Assembly (NCBI GenBank): GCA_947372365.1
Contig: CANBTK010000550.1
Span: 1 to 5,933 of the forward strand
Direction: 5' to 3'
Source: Flavipsychrobacter stenotrophus
GTDB lineage: Bacteria > Bacteroidota > Bacteroidia > Chitinophagales > Chitinophagaceae
Length of the DNA: 5,933 nucleotides
The position numbers and the translations under genes were made by a program. The notes below the pieces were generated by a model, which saw nothing but the letters and a program-made list of their open reading frames with translations, was not told the origin of the DNA and made no database searches. Numbering within the stretch: position 1 is the stretch's first letter; every line of letters begins with the position of its first letter. Positions 1-5,933 of the stretch are shown here, piece by piece.

Positions 1-2667
1 TCTTGCCTTGGTACTTCTTACTATACAGCAGGTACGCAGGTGACAGGCGACATCGCTATTGGCCTTGTTTACAACATTGGCGTAATACCTCCTAATGATA
101 GTGCTATCATTTCTTATGCTTATATCTACAACTATAACCCTGGTATTGATAGTGCCTTCCCTGAACCATTGCTTTCAGTTGCCGGTGCTACTACTGACTC
201 TTTAGATACTATTACTTTCTGCGCTGACGCACCTACCTATGTGCCGTTAGACATTATACATGGCACTGATAAGTCCTGGACATTAAGCGACTGGTCTTGG
301 GCTCCTGCAACAGGCTTGTCTGCAGTTTCAGGTGTTTCGGTTGTACTTGACGAATCTGCTGTAACATCTTCTACAACTTATACCATCACGGGTACAAACT
401 CGGTGATGGGTACATGCGTACAAAAGACATTCATGCTTACTGTTAACCCGGTTTCAACAACACCGCCCACGTGCAGGGACACTTCCTATTGCCTTGGTAT
501 AACGGCACCGTCGTTAACTTATAATGTAACGACATCATCGGGCACACTCCTTTGGTATACTACTGCTACAGGTGGTACAGGCAGCACTACGCCGCCTACT
601 ATATCTAACGGTACTGTAGGTGTGGTTACTTATTGGGTTTCTCAGACAAGTGTAGGTACTGGTTGCGAAAGTGCAAGGGTGCCTATTAATATCACTATTG
701 CGGCAGCGCCGAGCGTAACGCTTACCAATAATGGCCCGCTTTGCCCTGGTGACAACCTCATTATTACTTTAACCGATGCATTTGCAAGTTCTACTATTAC
801 TTATGCATGGTCCGGCCCTGGTGGCTATACTGCTACTACGCACGATATCTTCAAAAACCCATGTACTTATGCCGATTCAGGTGTTTATTCGGTAGTTGCC
901 AATAATAATGGCTGCCTTACGCTTCCTACAACAACTACTGTAGTTGTGCATTCTACACCACCATCGCCTACATTCACCAATCCTACCTATTGCCAGTATG
1001 TTACGGCTTCGCCTTTGTCGGCTACCGGTTCAGGCGTATTATGGTATACTGCCCCATTTGGTGGTACGGGTTCTATAGTTGCACCTACGCCATCTACAGC
1101 GTCGCCAGGTACATTTACTTTCTACGTTACACAAACAGTTAACGGTTGTGAAAGTGCAAGGTACCCTGTTGTTGTAACGGTTAACCCTAAGCCAGCACCT
1201 CCGGTTATTACTAATAACCCTGGTGAATATTGCCCTAATGCCCCGTTCAACGCCTTTACAATAGGTGCAGGTACTGGTTCAGTATTATGGTACACATCTA
1301 TGACAGGTGGCACTGGCTCGGCTACTGCCCCAGTAGTAAGCACTGCGGTGCCAGGTACGTTCTATGTTTATGCCAGCCAGACAATACTTGGCTGCGAAGG
1401 CGACAGGACTGCAATTCCAATCCTGGTTTATGATAGTGTTAAAGCACACTTTGCACCTGTTAAGCATTTGGGTTGCGACGAAGACACTGTAATATTCAAC
1501 AATTCGTCTTATGGCGCTATCAGCTACCTGTGGGATTTCGGCGATGGTATTTCATCAGCTGCTGCTAACCCAATGCATATCTACCCAACTCAGGGTGTTT
1601 ACATCATTAAGTTATATGCACATAGCTACCATTGTGTTGATAGCCTGATACAGACTATTGATACCCGCCACCCGCTGCACGCAGGGTTTAGCTTTGCACC
1701 AGCGATAGTATGCCAGGGTTTGCCAGTTGCATTCACTGATACATCAACAGCTACTATGCCTACGTTTGCGTGGAGTTTTGATGACGGTACTTATAGTTCG
1801 GTAGCAAGCCCATCGCATATTTTCACTAATACCGGAACTTACCACATTAGGCAGATTGTTAGTGACCTGATTCCATGTATTGATACCGCCTATGGTACAA
1901 TTGTTGTTGACTCTTTAAGCCCTATAACAGTTGACATAAGCGATACGGTATTATGCCGCGGCACTTATATTACATTGTCTGCCGATTACTCTAACCTCGG
2001 TAACACGCACATTATCTGGAATTTTGGAAATGGTGATACGACCTACGATGTTAACCCTATACTTTATGCATACGGCACAGTAGGTACCTATACAGTTACT
2101 ACAACAGCAACTTACAGGGTATGCCCGCCAGCTGTTACCAGCCACGTTATTCACGTAATTGCAGTGCCTACCCTCGACCTTGGCCCTGATACATCAATAT
2201 GCAGCGGCAGTACGGCGTTAACGCTTGCTGACTACATTAACGCAGGTGCAATGGGTGCTACCTGGTTGTGGAACACTGGGCAGACTACATCAAGCATCTC
2301 TGTTACTTCGCCAGGCACATATGCTGCTACGGTAAAGATTGGAGGCTGTATTGCAACGGATTCTGTTGCTGTTACTAATGACTGCCATGTGGTTATACCT
2401 AACTGCTTCTCTCCTAACAGGGATGGTGTGAACGATTATTTTAACCCACGTGAATTCTTTGAGGGTGGCTTAAAAACCTTCGCTATGAGGATTTACAACC
2501 GCTGGGGCCAAACTGTGTTCGAAGGCAACTCAACACAAGGCAGGGGCTGGGACGGTATGTATAATGGCGTAGCACAGCCGGAAGGCGTGTATATTTACAC
2601 CATTAATGCTACATTTATTGATGGGCAGAGCATCAACAAAACAGGCAACCTGACGCTTATAAAATAA
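1..2667 (+). CDS. Large secreted multi-domain adhesin-like protein with Ig-like and PKD domains and a T9SS type B C-terminal sorting domain (5' end missing)
   Basis: The frame is open from the first base and stops at TAA 2665-2667, giving 888 visible residues. A GTG at 40 is not the start, because the reading upstream of it continues the homology to the downstream gene. Visible order: end of an N-terminal domain (residues 1-66, with D-I-A-I-G-L-V-Y-N); an Ig-like domain with W-S-W-A-P-A-T-G-L (about 67-150); four Ig-like repeats (154-478); three PKD domains (479-720) with W-D-F-G-D-G, W-S-F-D-D-G and W-N-F-G-N-G; an Ig-like domain (722-795); and the sorting domain (796-888). The composition is rich in Thr, Ser and Val and poor in Lys, as is usual for exported beta-sandwich proteins. 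Known of the family: such proteins cross the inner membrane by Sec and the outer membrane by the T9SS, and several serve in adhesion or gliding. The ligand is not predictable. About 270 N-terminal residues, including the signal peptide, are inferred to lie to the left. Confidence 0.93.
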   Translation, partial: SCLGTSYYTAGTQVTGDIAIGLVYNIGVIPPNDSAIISYAYIYNYNPGIDSAFPEPLLSVAGATTDSLDTITFCADAPTYVPLDIIHGTDKSWTLSDWSWAPATGLSAVSGVSVVLDESAVTSSTTYTITGTNSVMGTCVQKTFMLTVNPVSTTPPTCRDTSYCLGITAPSLTYNVTTSSGTLLWYTTATGGTGSTTPPTISNGTVGVVTYWVSQTSVGTGCESARVPINITIAAAPSVTLTNNGPLCPGDNLIITLTDAFASSTITYAWSGPGGYTATTHDIFKNPCTYADSGVYSVVANNNGCLTLPTTTTVVVHSTPPSPTFTNPTYCQYVTASPLSATGSGVLWYTAPFGGTGSIVAPTPSTASPGTFTFYVTQTVNGCESARYPVVVTVNPKPAPPVITNNPGEYCPNAPFNAFTIGAGTGSVLWYTSMTGGTGSATAPVVSTAVPGTFYVYASQTILGCEGDRTAIPILVYDSVKAHFAPVKHLGCDEDTVIFNNSSYGAISYLWDFGDGISSAAANPMHIYPTQGVYIIKLYAHSYHCVDSLIQTIDTRHPLHAGFSFAPAIVCQGLPVAFTDTSTATMPTFAWSFDDGTYSSVASPSHIFTNTGTYHIRQIVSDLIPCIDTAYGTIVVDSLSPITVDISDTVLCRGTYITLSADYSNLGNTHIIWNFGNGDTTYDVNPILYAYGTVGTYTVTTTATYRVCPPAVTSHVIHVIAVPTLDLGPDTSICSGSTALTLADYINAGAMGATWLWNTGQTTSSISVTSPGTYAATVKIGGCIATDSVAVTNDCHVVIPNCFSPNRDGVNDYFNPREFFEGGLKTFAMRIYNRWGQTVFEGNSTQGRGWDGMYNGVAQPEGVYIYTINATFIDGQSINKTGNLTLIK
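460..1434 (+). repeat. Four tandem Ig-like repeats in the first protein (CHU_C-associated Ig type)
   Basis: Residues 154-234, 237-318, 320-396 and 399-478 form a degenerate protein repeat with a period near 80 residues. Copies 1, 3 and 4 share the plan Y-C near the start, then L-W-Y-T, G-G-T-G-S, P-G-T or V-G-V before an aromatic-V-S/T-Q-T strand, and G-C-E-S-A-R or G-C-E-G-D-R near the end. Copy 2 is a different subtype with N-N-G-P-L-C, Y-A-W-S-G-P-G and D-S-G-V-Y. Each copy has one cysteine at either end (164/222, 248/305, 331/383, 411/465), probably a disulfide in the exported protein. Such arrays act as rigid spacers that carry a tip domain away from the surface. They are protein-level repeats; the DNA copies have drifted. 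Confidence 0.85.
1435..2160 (+). other. Three PKD domains of the first protein
   Basis: Residues 479-554, 560-637 and 641-720 each follow the PKD pattern: a C-x-x-x-x-x-x-F/L opening strand, a W-x-F-G/D-D/N-G turn, N-P or S-P followed by H/Y, and G-x-Y strands. The turns are at W511-G516, W591-G596 and W673-G678. Only the first keeps the canonical W-D-F-G-D-G sequence. Each domain also has a cysteine pair (492/545, 571/626, 652/708). PKD domains are non-catalytic beta-sandwiches found in surface layers, adhesins and secreted enzymes. Here they lie between the Ig stalk and the sorting domain, so a spacer role near the cell surface is likely. Confidence 0.85.
2386..2667 (+). other. Type IX secretion type B sorting domain (gliding-motility-associated C-terminal / CHU_C domain)
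   Basis: The last 93 residues (796-888) carry all the hallmark motifs of this family: I-P-N-C-F-S-P-N-R-D-G-V-N-D-Y-F (799-814), R-I-Y-N-R-W-G (830-836), W-D-G (850-852), P-E-G-V-Y-I-Y (860-866) and the terminal G-N-L-T-L-I-K. The length matches the usual family size of about 80-95 residues. Family knowledge: this domain directs passage through the T9SS outer-membrane translocon, and type B substrates often depend on a PorP/SprF-like outer-membrane partner. No such partner is encoded directly downstream; the next gene is a paralogue. The Ig-like domain just before it (722-795, with L-G-P-D-T-S-I-C) is the usual companion. Confidence 0.95.
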
Positions 2668-2679
2668 TTATATTTAATT

Positions 2680-2734
2680 GTATTACCAACTAAAGGCAGT
2701 ATAATACTGTCTTATAGTTGGTAATACCTTTTTT
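2680..2734 (+). terminator. Rho-independent terminator after the first gene
   Basis: A hairpin begins 12 bases after the TAA. Its outer stem is a perfect 13 bp (2680-2692 with 2715-2727). After a single bulged A at 2714 an inner stem of 9 bp follows (2693-2701 with 2705-2713, one G-U pair), closed by a 3-base TAA loop. The structure is followed by C and six T (2729-2734). It should end transcription of the first gene, which implies that the second gene is mostly transcribed from its own promoter. The stem is longer than most intrinsic terminators. The left flank is AT-rich but has no clean A tract, so termination in the reverse direction is less certain. Confidence 0.88.
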
Positions 2735-2744
2735 AGCAATCACC

Positions 2745-2752
2745 TAATTTTA
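2745..2752 (+). promoter_or_regulatory. Weak candidate -7 promoter element for the second gene
   Basis: TAATTTTA matches the Bacteroidota -7 consensus TAnnTTTG at all fixed positions but the last. A TTG at 2718-2720 could serve as the -33 element, but it lies 24 bases upstream, somewhat far, and inside the terminator stem. If used, transcription would start near 2760 and leave a leader of about 20 bases. The terminator just upstream makes a promoter in 2735-2777 likely on logic, but this particular match is poor evidence in such AT-rich DNA. Confidence 0.22.
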
Positions 2753-2777
2753 CTTTAATTTTTTCATACTAAGTTTT

Positions 2778-2846
2778 ATGAAACGTCATTACTTCTATAC
2801 GGTTATCATCATTGTTTGCTCACTCCTGCCCCGCATAGTTGCTGCG
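2778..2846 (+). other. Sec signal peptide of the second protein
   Basis: The first 23 residues have a basic start (K2, R3, H4), a hydrophobic core (V9-L17) and a V-A-A end, so signal peptidase I would cut between A23 and Q24. An arginine at 19 after the proline is slightly unusual for the region before the cut. Cys14 lies inside the hydrophobic core without a lipobox, so this is not a lipoprotein. It supports both the start codon and export to the periplasm, the first step of T9SS secretion. Confidence 0.88.
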
Positions 2847-5800
2847 CAGATAGTTTCTTCTAACCTTTTCCTGCAAGGGAAATACCTGGAGATTGGCGCA
2901 CAAAATAACGGTTCCCTGGGTACTTCGGTTGCCGCTCCATCAGGCTACCACCCGCATGGTGGCTCACCTCCATGTGGTGGCTCTAACGTACTGGCTTCAG
3001 TTTTCGACTACGGTTACGATGGCTGGACAACTGGTACCCCGGCTTACATGGGTGACTATACTTTGCCTGGTAGCCCTTGGGAAGGCTGGGCGATAGAAGT
3101 AGCCGGTACTGCTTGCTTCGCAAATTCTACTGCCTGTGGTTATACAGGTACCCTTACCGGGAGCTGGAGTTCTTATTCTAACGTAGGTGGTATTGCTATT
3201 GGTAACTGGAGCGGAACAACAGCATCTGGTGCATTAGCTATCAGGCAGGAATACAGGGTTGATACTTTATCATCATCTTTAGTAGTAACTGTAGTTTTAA
3301 AGAATACAACTTCTTCTCCGCTCAATGGCGTATACTACATGCGCTCTTGCGACCCGGATAACCCACAATCATGGGGTGGTTCTTTCTCTACCGTTAACCA
3401 GATTATTTACCAGAATGACTATTACCACAGGGTAATGGTTACCGCAACATCAACAGGTGGTGCATCATCAACAGGAACCCCTCCTCAGCCACTCAGCCTT
3501 GCTACTAAAGATTGTAGGGCAAAAGCACTCATCTTTACCTCATGGCCGTTATCAACTTCTTGCCTTCTTTCCAATATCTGGGCTGGTAGTTTTGGTTGTG
3601 TAGGTACTGGTTATACATCTGTAAACTCAAGTGTAACCAATGATATTGCGATAGGCTTAGTGTATAACTGCTGCAGCATACCTGCCAACGATAGTACTAC
3701 TATTTCTTATGCCTATGTTTATAATGGTTCAGGCGGTATTGAAAACGCTTTCCCAGAGCCTAAAATGGTTGTAAACGGCACAGCTTATGATTCTGCTGCT
3801 ACCGTTACTGCATGTACTGGTGCTTTCGGCGATACACTTCCTGTTAACCTTATCAATGCTTCTGACAAAAACTGGAAATGGAGCGAATGGTCATGGGCAC
3901 CTGCTACAGGCCTTTTAAGCACAACCGGCGTTGTTAGCGGTGTGGTTATTTCAAGCCTTACTGGTGTTACAACCTACACCATAACTGGTAACGATAGTGC
4001 AAGGGGCGGCTGTAGCTGCAACCGTAAAGTATTCTACCTTACTGTTATCCCTGCTACTTTTGGCCCTCCAATCGTGTCGGACGTTTATTATTGCCAGGGC
4101 GACTACGCAACTCCTTTAACTGCCACTGGTGTTAACCTGCAGTGGTATACAACTGCAACAGGTGGTACTGGCAGCACAACCGCTCCTACTCCATCTACAT
4201 CTACCGCTGGTGTTGTAACGTATTATGTTTCACAGTCGCCATGCCCGCCATCTGAGAGTGCAAGGGTGCCAATAAGTGTACACATTACGCCTACTCCGGT
4301 TGTTATTGCCAGCAACAATGGCCCGCTTTGTGCCGGCGATACGCTGAAGATATATGGGTTTGATACGTTCTCAACAGGTGCAATTACTTATGCATGGTCA
4401 GGGCCTGGTGCGTTTACTTCTACCAACCAAAACCCAATTATACCATCATCAAGCACTACCGATTCAGGCGTTTATACGGTTACACTTACTGTAAACGGCT
4501 GTGTGTCTACACCTGCTACTACTTTGGCTGTGGTGCATTATACGCCTGCGCCACCAAGCGTAACCAACGTAACCTACTGCCAATACGAAACTACAGTTCC
4601 TTTGATAGCTTCTGGGTCCAGCTTATTATGGTATTACCCATCGCCAACCAGTACAGCATCGGCAACAGTGCCTACGCCATCAACAAGTTCTCCAGGTACA
4701 TTCCCATACTATGTTACCCAGACTACCAACGGATGCGAAAGCCCTCAGGCTACCTTAATTGTTACAGTTAACCCTAAGCCATCAGTGCCTACGTTCTTTG
4801 CGCCAGTGTACTGCCAGTATGACCTGCCTTCACCGCTTTCTGCAACTGGTTCTAACCTGTTGTGGTATGGCCCGGGTGTCTATGGTTCTGCTACTGCACC
4901 TACACCTAGCACTACTACACCCGGTGTTGACACCTATTATGTTACTCAGACGCTTTTAGGTTGTGTAAGTGACAGGGCTATGATACCGGTTACTGTAATA
5001 GCTAAGCCAGCTGCGCCTATAACGCACGATACCAGCTATTGCCAGTATTCTACTGCCCCAGCGCTCACTGCAACAGGCCTTAACCTTCGCTGGTATTCTA
5101 CGCCTACTGGTGGTTCGCCAATAACAGGCACTCCGGTTCCTGGCACAAGCACAGTTGGCAGCACTACCTGGTACGTAAGCCAGACAGTTAACAACTGCGA
5201 AAGTGACAGGGCGCCGCTTACTGTTACTATCTTATACCTGCCTAGCTTTACTATCAATTCAACAAGGAGCTATGTATGCGAATTTGATACATTGTCATTC
5301 AGTTATTCAGGCCCAAGCGTTACGGGCGCAGTTTATACATGGATAATGCCAAATGGCACCACTTACATAGCAGGTGGCCCTACCGACCCAGCAGTTGTTG
5401 TTAAGTTTGATTCTTTGTTCTTCCAGACAGTAGTACTTAGCGTAAGCAGCTACTACGGCAGGTGTACGACTTTAGATACTATAGCAGTACATGTTGTGCC
5501 AGAGCCAACTTCGGATGCATACCTTAACGAGAACATTTGCGAAGGCGATACAGTTACAATAGCGCTGAGTGGAAGGTCAAGCAATGCCGACCATTTCACG
5601 TGGGATTTTGCAGGGGCATCTATCATCACTGGTAGTTCTAGCACCGGAGGCCCTTACAAAATATCGTTCCACGATACTGGCATCCATATCATTACGCTTC
5701 AGGCATTCAGTGTTGAGGGCTGTAAAGGTAAAATCACCAAGGACACTATAAGGGTACATGCTGCACCAGATGCAACTATCGTTACCGATGGCTTAACAAA

Positions 5801-5933
5801 GATTATTTGCCTTGAGGATAGCGTATGGTTAAGGTGCCGTGACGAAGACCACAGCAAGAGCTACAGGTGGACTCCAGAGCACTTCTTCCATAACAATAAC
5901 CATTCATCAATATGGGGCCGCATTGAAACAAGG
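2778..5933 (+). CDS. Large secreted multi-domain adhesin-like protein, paralogue of the upstream gene (3' end missing)
   Basis: The frame starts at ATG 2778 and stays open to the last base, giving 1052 residues with no internal stop. The start is chosen because a Sec signal peptide follows at once. No Shine-Dalgarno sequence precedes it, as is usual in Bacteroidota. Order: signal peptide (1-23); N-terminal domain (24-334); Ig-like domain with W-S-W-A-P-A-T-G-L (about 335-425); five Ig-like repeats (430-818); two complete PKD-like domains (822-906, 911-994) and the beginning of a third (996 on). From about residue 273 it aligns with the upstream protein, including D-I-A-I-G-L-V-Y-N, F-P-E-P and W-S-W-A-P-A-T-G-L. 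A T9SS C-terminal domain is expected beyond the window but not seen. No catalytic motif was found; a surface adhesin or stalk role is inferred. Confidence 0.92.
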   Translation, partial: MKRHYFYTVIIIVCSLLPRIVAAQIVSSNLFLQGKYLEIGAQNNGSLGTSVAAPSGYHPHGGSPPCGGSNVLASVFDYGYDGWTTGTPAYMGDYTLPGSPWEGWAIEVAGTACFANSTACGYTGTLTGSWSSYSNVGGIAIGNWSGTTASGALAIRQEYRVDTLSSSLVVTVVLKNTTSSPLNGVYYMRSCDPDNPQSWGGSFSTVNQIIYQNDYYHRVMVTATSTGGASSTGTPPQPLSLATKDCRAKALIFTSWPLSTSCLLSNIWAGSFGCVGTGYTSVNSSVTNDIAIGLVYNCCSIPANDSTTISYAYVYNGSGGIENAFPEPKMVVNGTAYDSAATVTACTGAFGDTLPVNLINASDKNWKWSEWSWAPATGLLSTTGVVSGVVISSLTGVTTYTITGNDSARGGCSCNRKVFYLTVIPATFGPPIVSDVYYCQGDYATPLTATGVNLQWYTTATGGTGSTTAPTPSTSTAGVVTYYVSQSPCPPSESARVPISVHITPTPVVIASNNGPLCAGDTLKIYGFDTFSTGAITYAWSGPGAFTSTNQNPIIPSSSTTDSGVYTVTLTVNGCVSTPATTLAVVHYTPAPPSVTNVTYCQYETTVPLIASGSSLLWYYPSPTSTASATVPTPSTSSPGTFPYYVTQTTNGCESPQATLIVTVNPKPSVPTFFAPVYCQYDLPSPLSATGSNLLWYGPGVYGSATAPTPSTTTPGVDTYYVTQTLLGCVSDRAMIPVTVIAKPAAPITHDTSYCQYSTAPALTATGLNLRWYSTPTGGSPITGTPVPGTSTVGSTTWYVSQTVNNCESDRAPLTVTILYLPSFTINSTRSYVCEFDTLSFSYSGPSVTGAVYTWIMPNGTTYIAGGPTDPAVVVKFDSLFFQTVVLSVSSYYGRCTTLDTIAVHVVPEPTSDAYLNENICEGDTVTIALSGRSSNADHFTWDFAGASIITGSSSTGGPYKISFHDTGIHIITLQAFSVEGCKGKITKDTIRVHAAPDATIVTDGLTKIICLEDSVWLRCRDEDHSKSYRWTPEHFFHNNNHSSIWGRIETR
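2847..3779 (+). other. N-terminal domain of the second protein, family not named, shared with the first protein
   Basis: Residues 24-334 hold a Gly-, Ser- and aromatic-rich region without repeats. Landmarks are Y-L-E-I-G near 37-41, F-D-Y-G-Y-D-G-W near 80-87, P-G-S-P-W-E-G-W near 99-106, Y-Y-M-R-S-C-D-P-D-N near 189-198, and D-I-A-I-G-L-V-Y-N at 289-297 followed by an I-S-Y-A-Y-V-Y strand. The spacing suggests one or two beta-sandwich units. I recall similar landmarks at the front of other large bacterial surface proteins but cannot name a family with confidence. The acidic D-P-D-N loop might bind metal or ligand; this is inference. As the outermost part of a C-terminally anchored protein it is the likely tip. 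Only its last part (from about residue 273) is visible in the first protein. Confidence 0.6.
4065..5231 (+). repeat. Five tandem Ig-like repeats in the second protein
   Basis: Residues 430-504, 507-587, 592-666, 671-744 and 746-818 repeat the plan seen in the first protein. Copies 1, 3, 4 and 5 have Y-C-Q near the start, T-A-T-G or S-A-T-G or I-A-S-G, W-Y, P-T-P-S-T or similar, Y-Y-V-S/T-Q, and C-E-S or C-V-S near the end. Copy 2 is the N-N-G-P-L-C / Y-A-W-S-G-P-G subtype. Order and subtype of copies 1-3 match the first protein; there is one extra copy at the downstream end. Cysteine pairs are 439/489, 518/575, 601/653, 679/729 and 755/807. In copy 1 the second cysteine lies in S-P-C-P-P-S-E-S, slightly displaced from the usual G-C-E-S position. 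Confidence 0.85.
5241..5933 (+). other. PKD-like domains of the second protein (third one cut by the window edge)
   Basis: Residues 822-906 and 911-994 form two beta-sandwich units of PKD or Ig type, and a third begins at about 996. Their turns are T-W-I-M-P-N-G (854-860) and T-W-D-F-A-G-A (941-947), so the W-x-F-G-D-G signature of true PKD domains is only partly kept. Cysteine pairs at 834/896 and 921/982, and D-T-I-A-V or D-T-I-R-V closing strands, support domain boundaries. The third unit is unusually charged and histidine-rich (R-C-R-D-E-D-H, and H-F-F-H-N-N-N-H near 1035-1042), unlike the rest of the protein. None aligns obviously with a specific PKD domain of the first protein. Confidence 0.65.

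Noticed and set aside
40..42. GTG as start codon of the first gene
   Set aside because: The frame is open to base 1, and the residues before the GTG continue the alignment with residues about 273-285 of the second protein. No signal peptide follows the GTG, and a protein with a T9SS sorting domain needs one.
460..1434. CRISPR array or DNA satellite suggested by recurring short words
   Set aside because: The recurrences have a period near 240 bases, are diverged in DNA, and keep reading frame and protein motifs; they are Ig-domain repeats.
1122..2154. Short antisense open frames at 1122-1343, 1285-1467 and 1951-2154
   Set aside because: They lie wholly inside the first gene on the other strand, have no recognisable domains or promoters, and arise from its low-stop, Thr/Val/Gly-rich codon use.
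2668..2777. Riboswitch, small RNA or IS remnant in the intergenic gap
   Set aside because: The gap is only 110 bases; its single structure is a terminator hairpin with a T tract, and no target-site duplication or transposase trace is visible.
2778..2846. Lipoprotein signal with Cys14 as the lipidated residue
   Set aside because: The residues before Cys14 (I-I-V) do not make a lipobox, and a better signal peptidase I site follows at A23/Q24.
2893..4959. Short same-strand open frames at 2893-3096, 4394-4771 and 4759-4959
   Set aside because: They are out-of-frame readings within the second gene, whose own frame gives continuous Ig-like domain homology through all of these positions.
5036..5759. 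Short open frames near the right end (antisense 5036-5257, 5453-5644, 5577-5759; sense 5569-5751)
   Set aside because: All overlap the Ig/PKD-coding frame of the second gene, which is open and has regular domain motifs and cysteine spacing here.

Overview
The window holds parts of two large, tandem, same-strand genes for secreted, multi-domain surface proteins, separated by a 110-bp gap with a strong intrinsic terminator. The organism is very probably a member of the Bacteroidota. The first protein ends in a textbook gliding-motility-associated / CHU_C-type C-terminal domain, which is the type B sorting signal of the type IX secretion system (T9SS) and is confined to that phylum. Other supporting signs are Ig-like repeats of the kind that accompany CHU_C, PKD domains, no Shine-Dalgarno sequence at the visible start, and many D-S/T-hydrophobic sequons. 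Moderate GC and heavy use of AGG for arginine would fit Chitinophagales, but that rank is a guess.

Region 1 (1-2667): the 3' part of gene A, open at the left edge. Its 888 visible residues comprise the end of an N-terminal domain, a W-x-W-x-P-A-T-G-L Ig-like domain, four Ig-like repeats, three PKD domains (W-D-F-G-D-G type), a final Ig-like domain and the T9SS C-terminal domain. Region 2 (2668-2777): a 22-bp hairpin followed by a T tract, then an AT-rich leader with only a weak promoter candidate. Region 3 (2778-5933): the 5' part of gene B, open at the right edge. Its 1052 visible residues comprise a Sec signal peptide, an N-terminal domain of about 310 residues, the same W-x-W-x-P-A-T-G-L domain, five Ig-like repeats and the first of a series of PKD-like domains. 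Its C terminus is outside the window.

The two genes are paralogues. Gene A from its first visible residue aligns co-linearly with gene B from about residue 273, so about 270 codons of gene A are missing to the left. They diverge behind the Ig block: gene B has one more Ig repeat and a different PKD stalk. The likely picture is a small family of long, disulfide-rich, possibly O-glycosylated adhesins or stalk proteins, exported by Sec and the T9SS and displayed on the cell surface. No enzyme active site, RNA gene, mobile element or CRISPR array is visible. Nothing in the window by itself proves a new system. The most unusual points are the tandem paralogy with modular divergence, the shared unnamed N-terminal domain, and the regular cysteine pairing.
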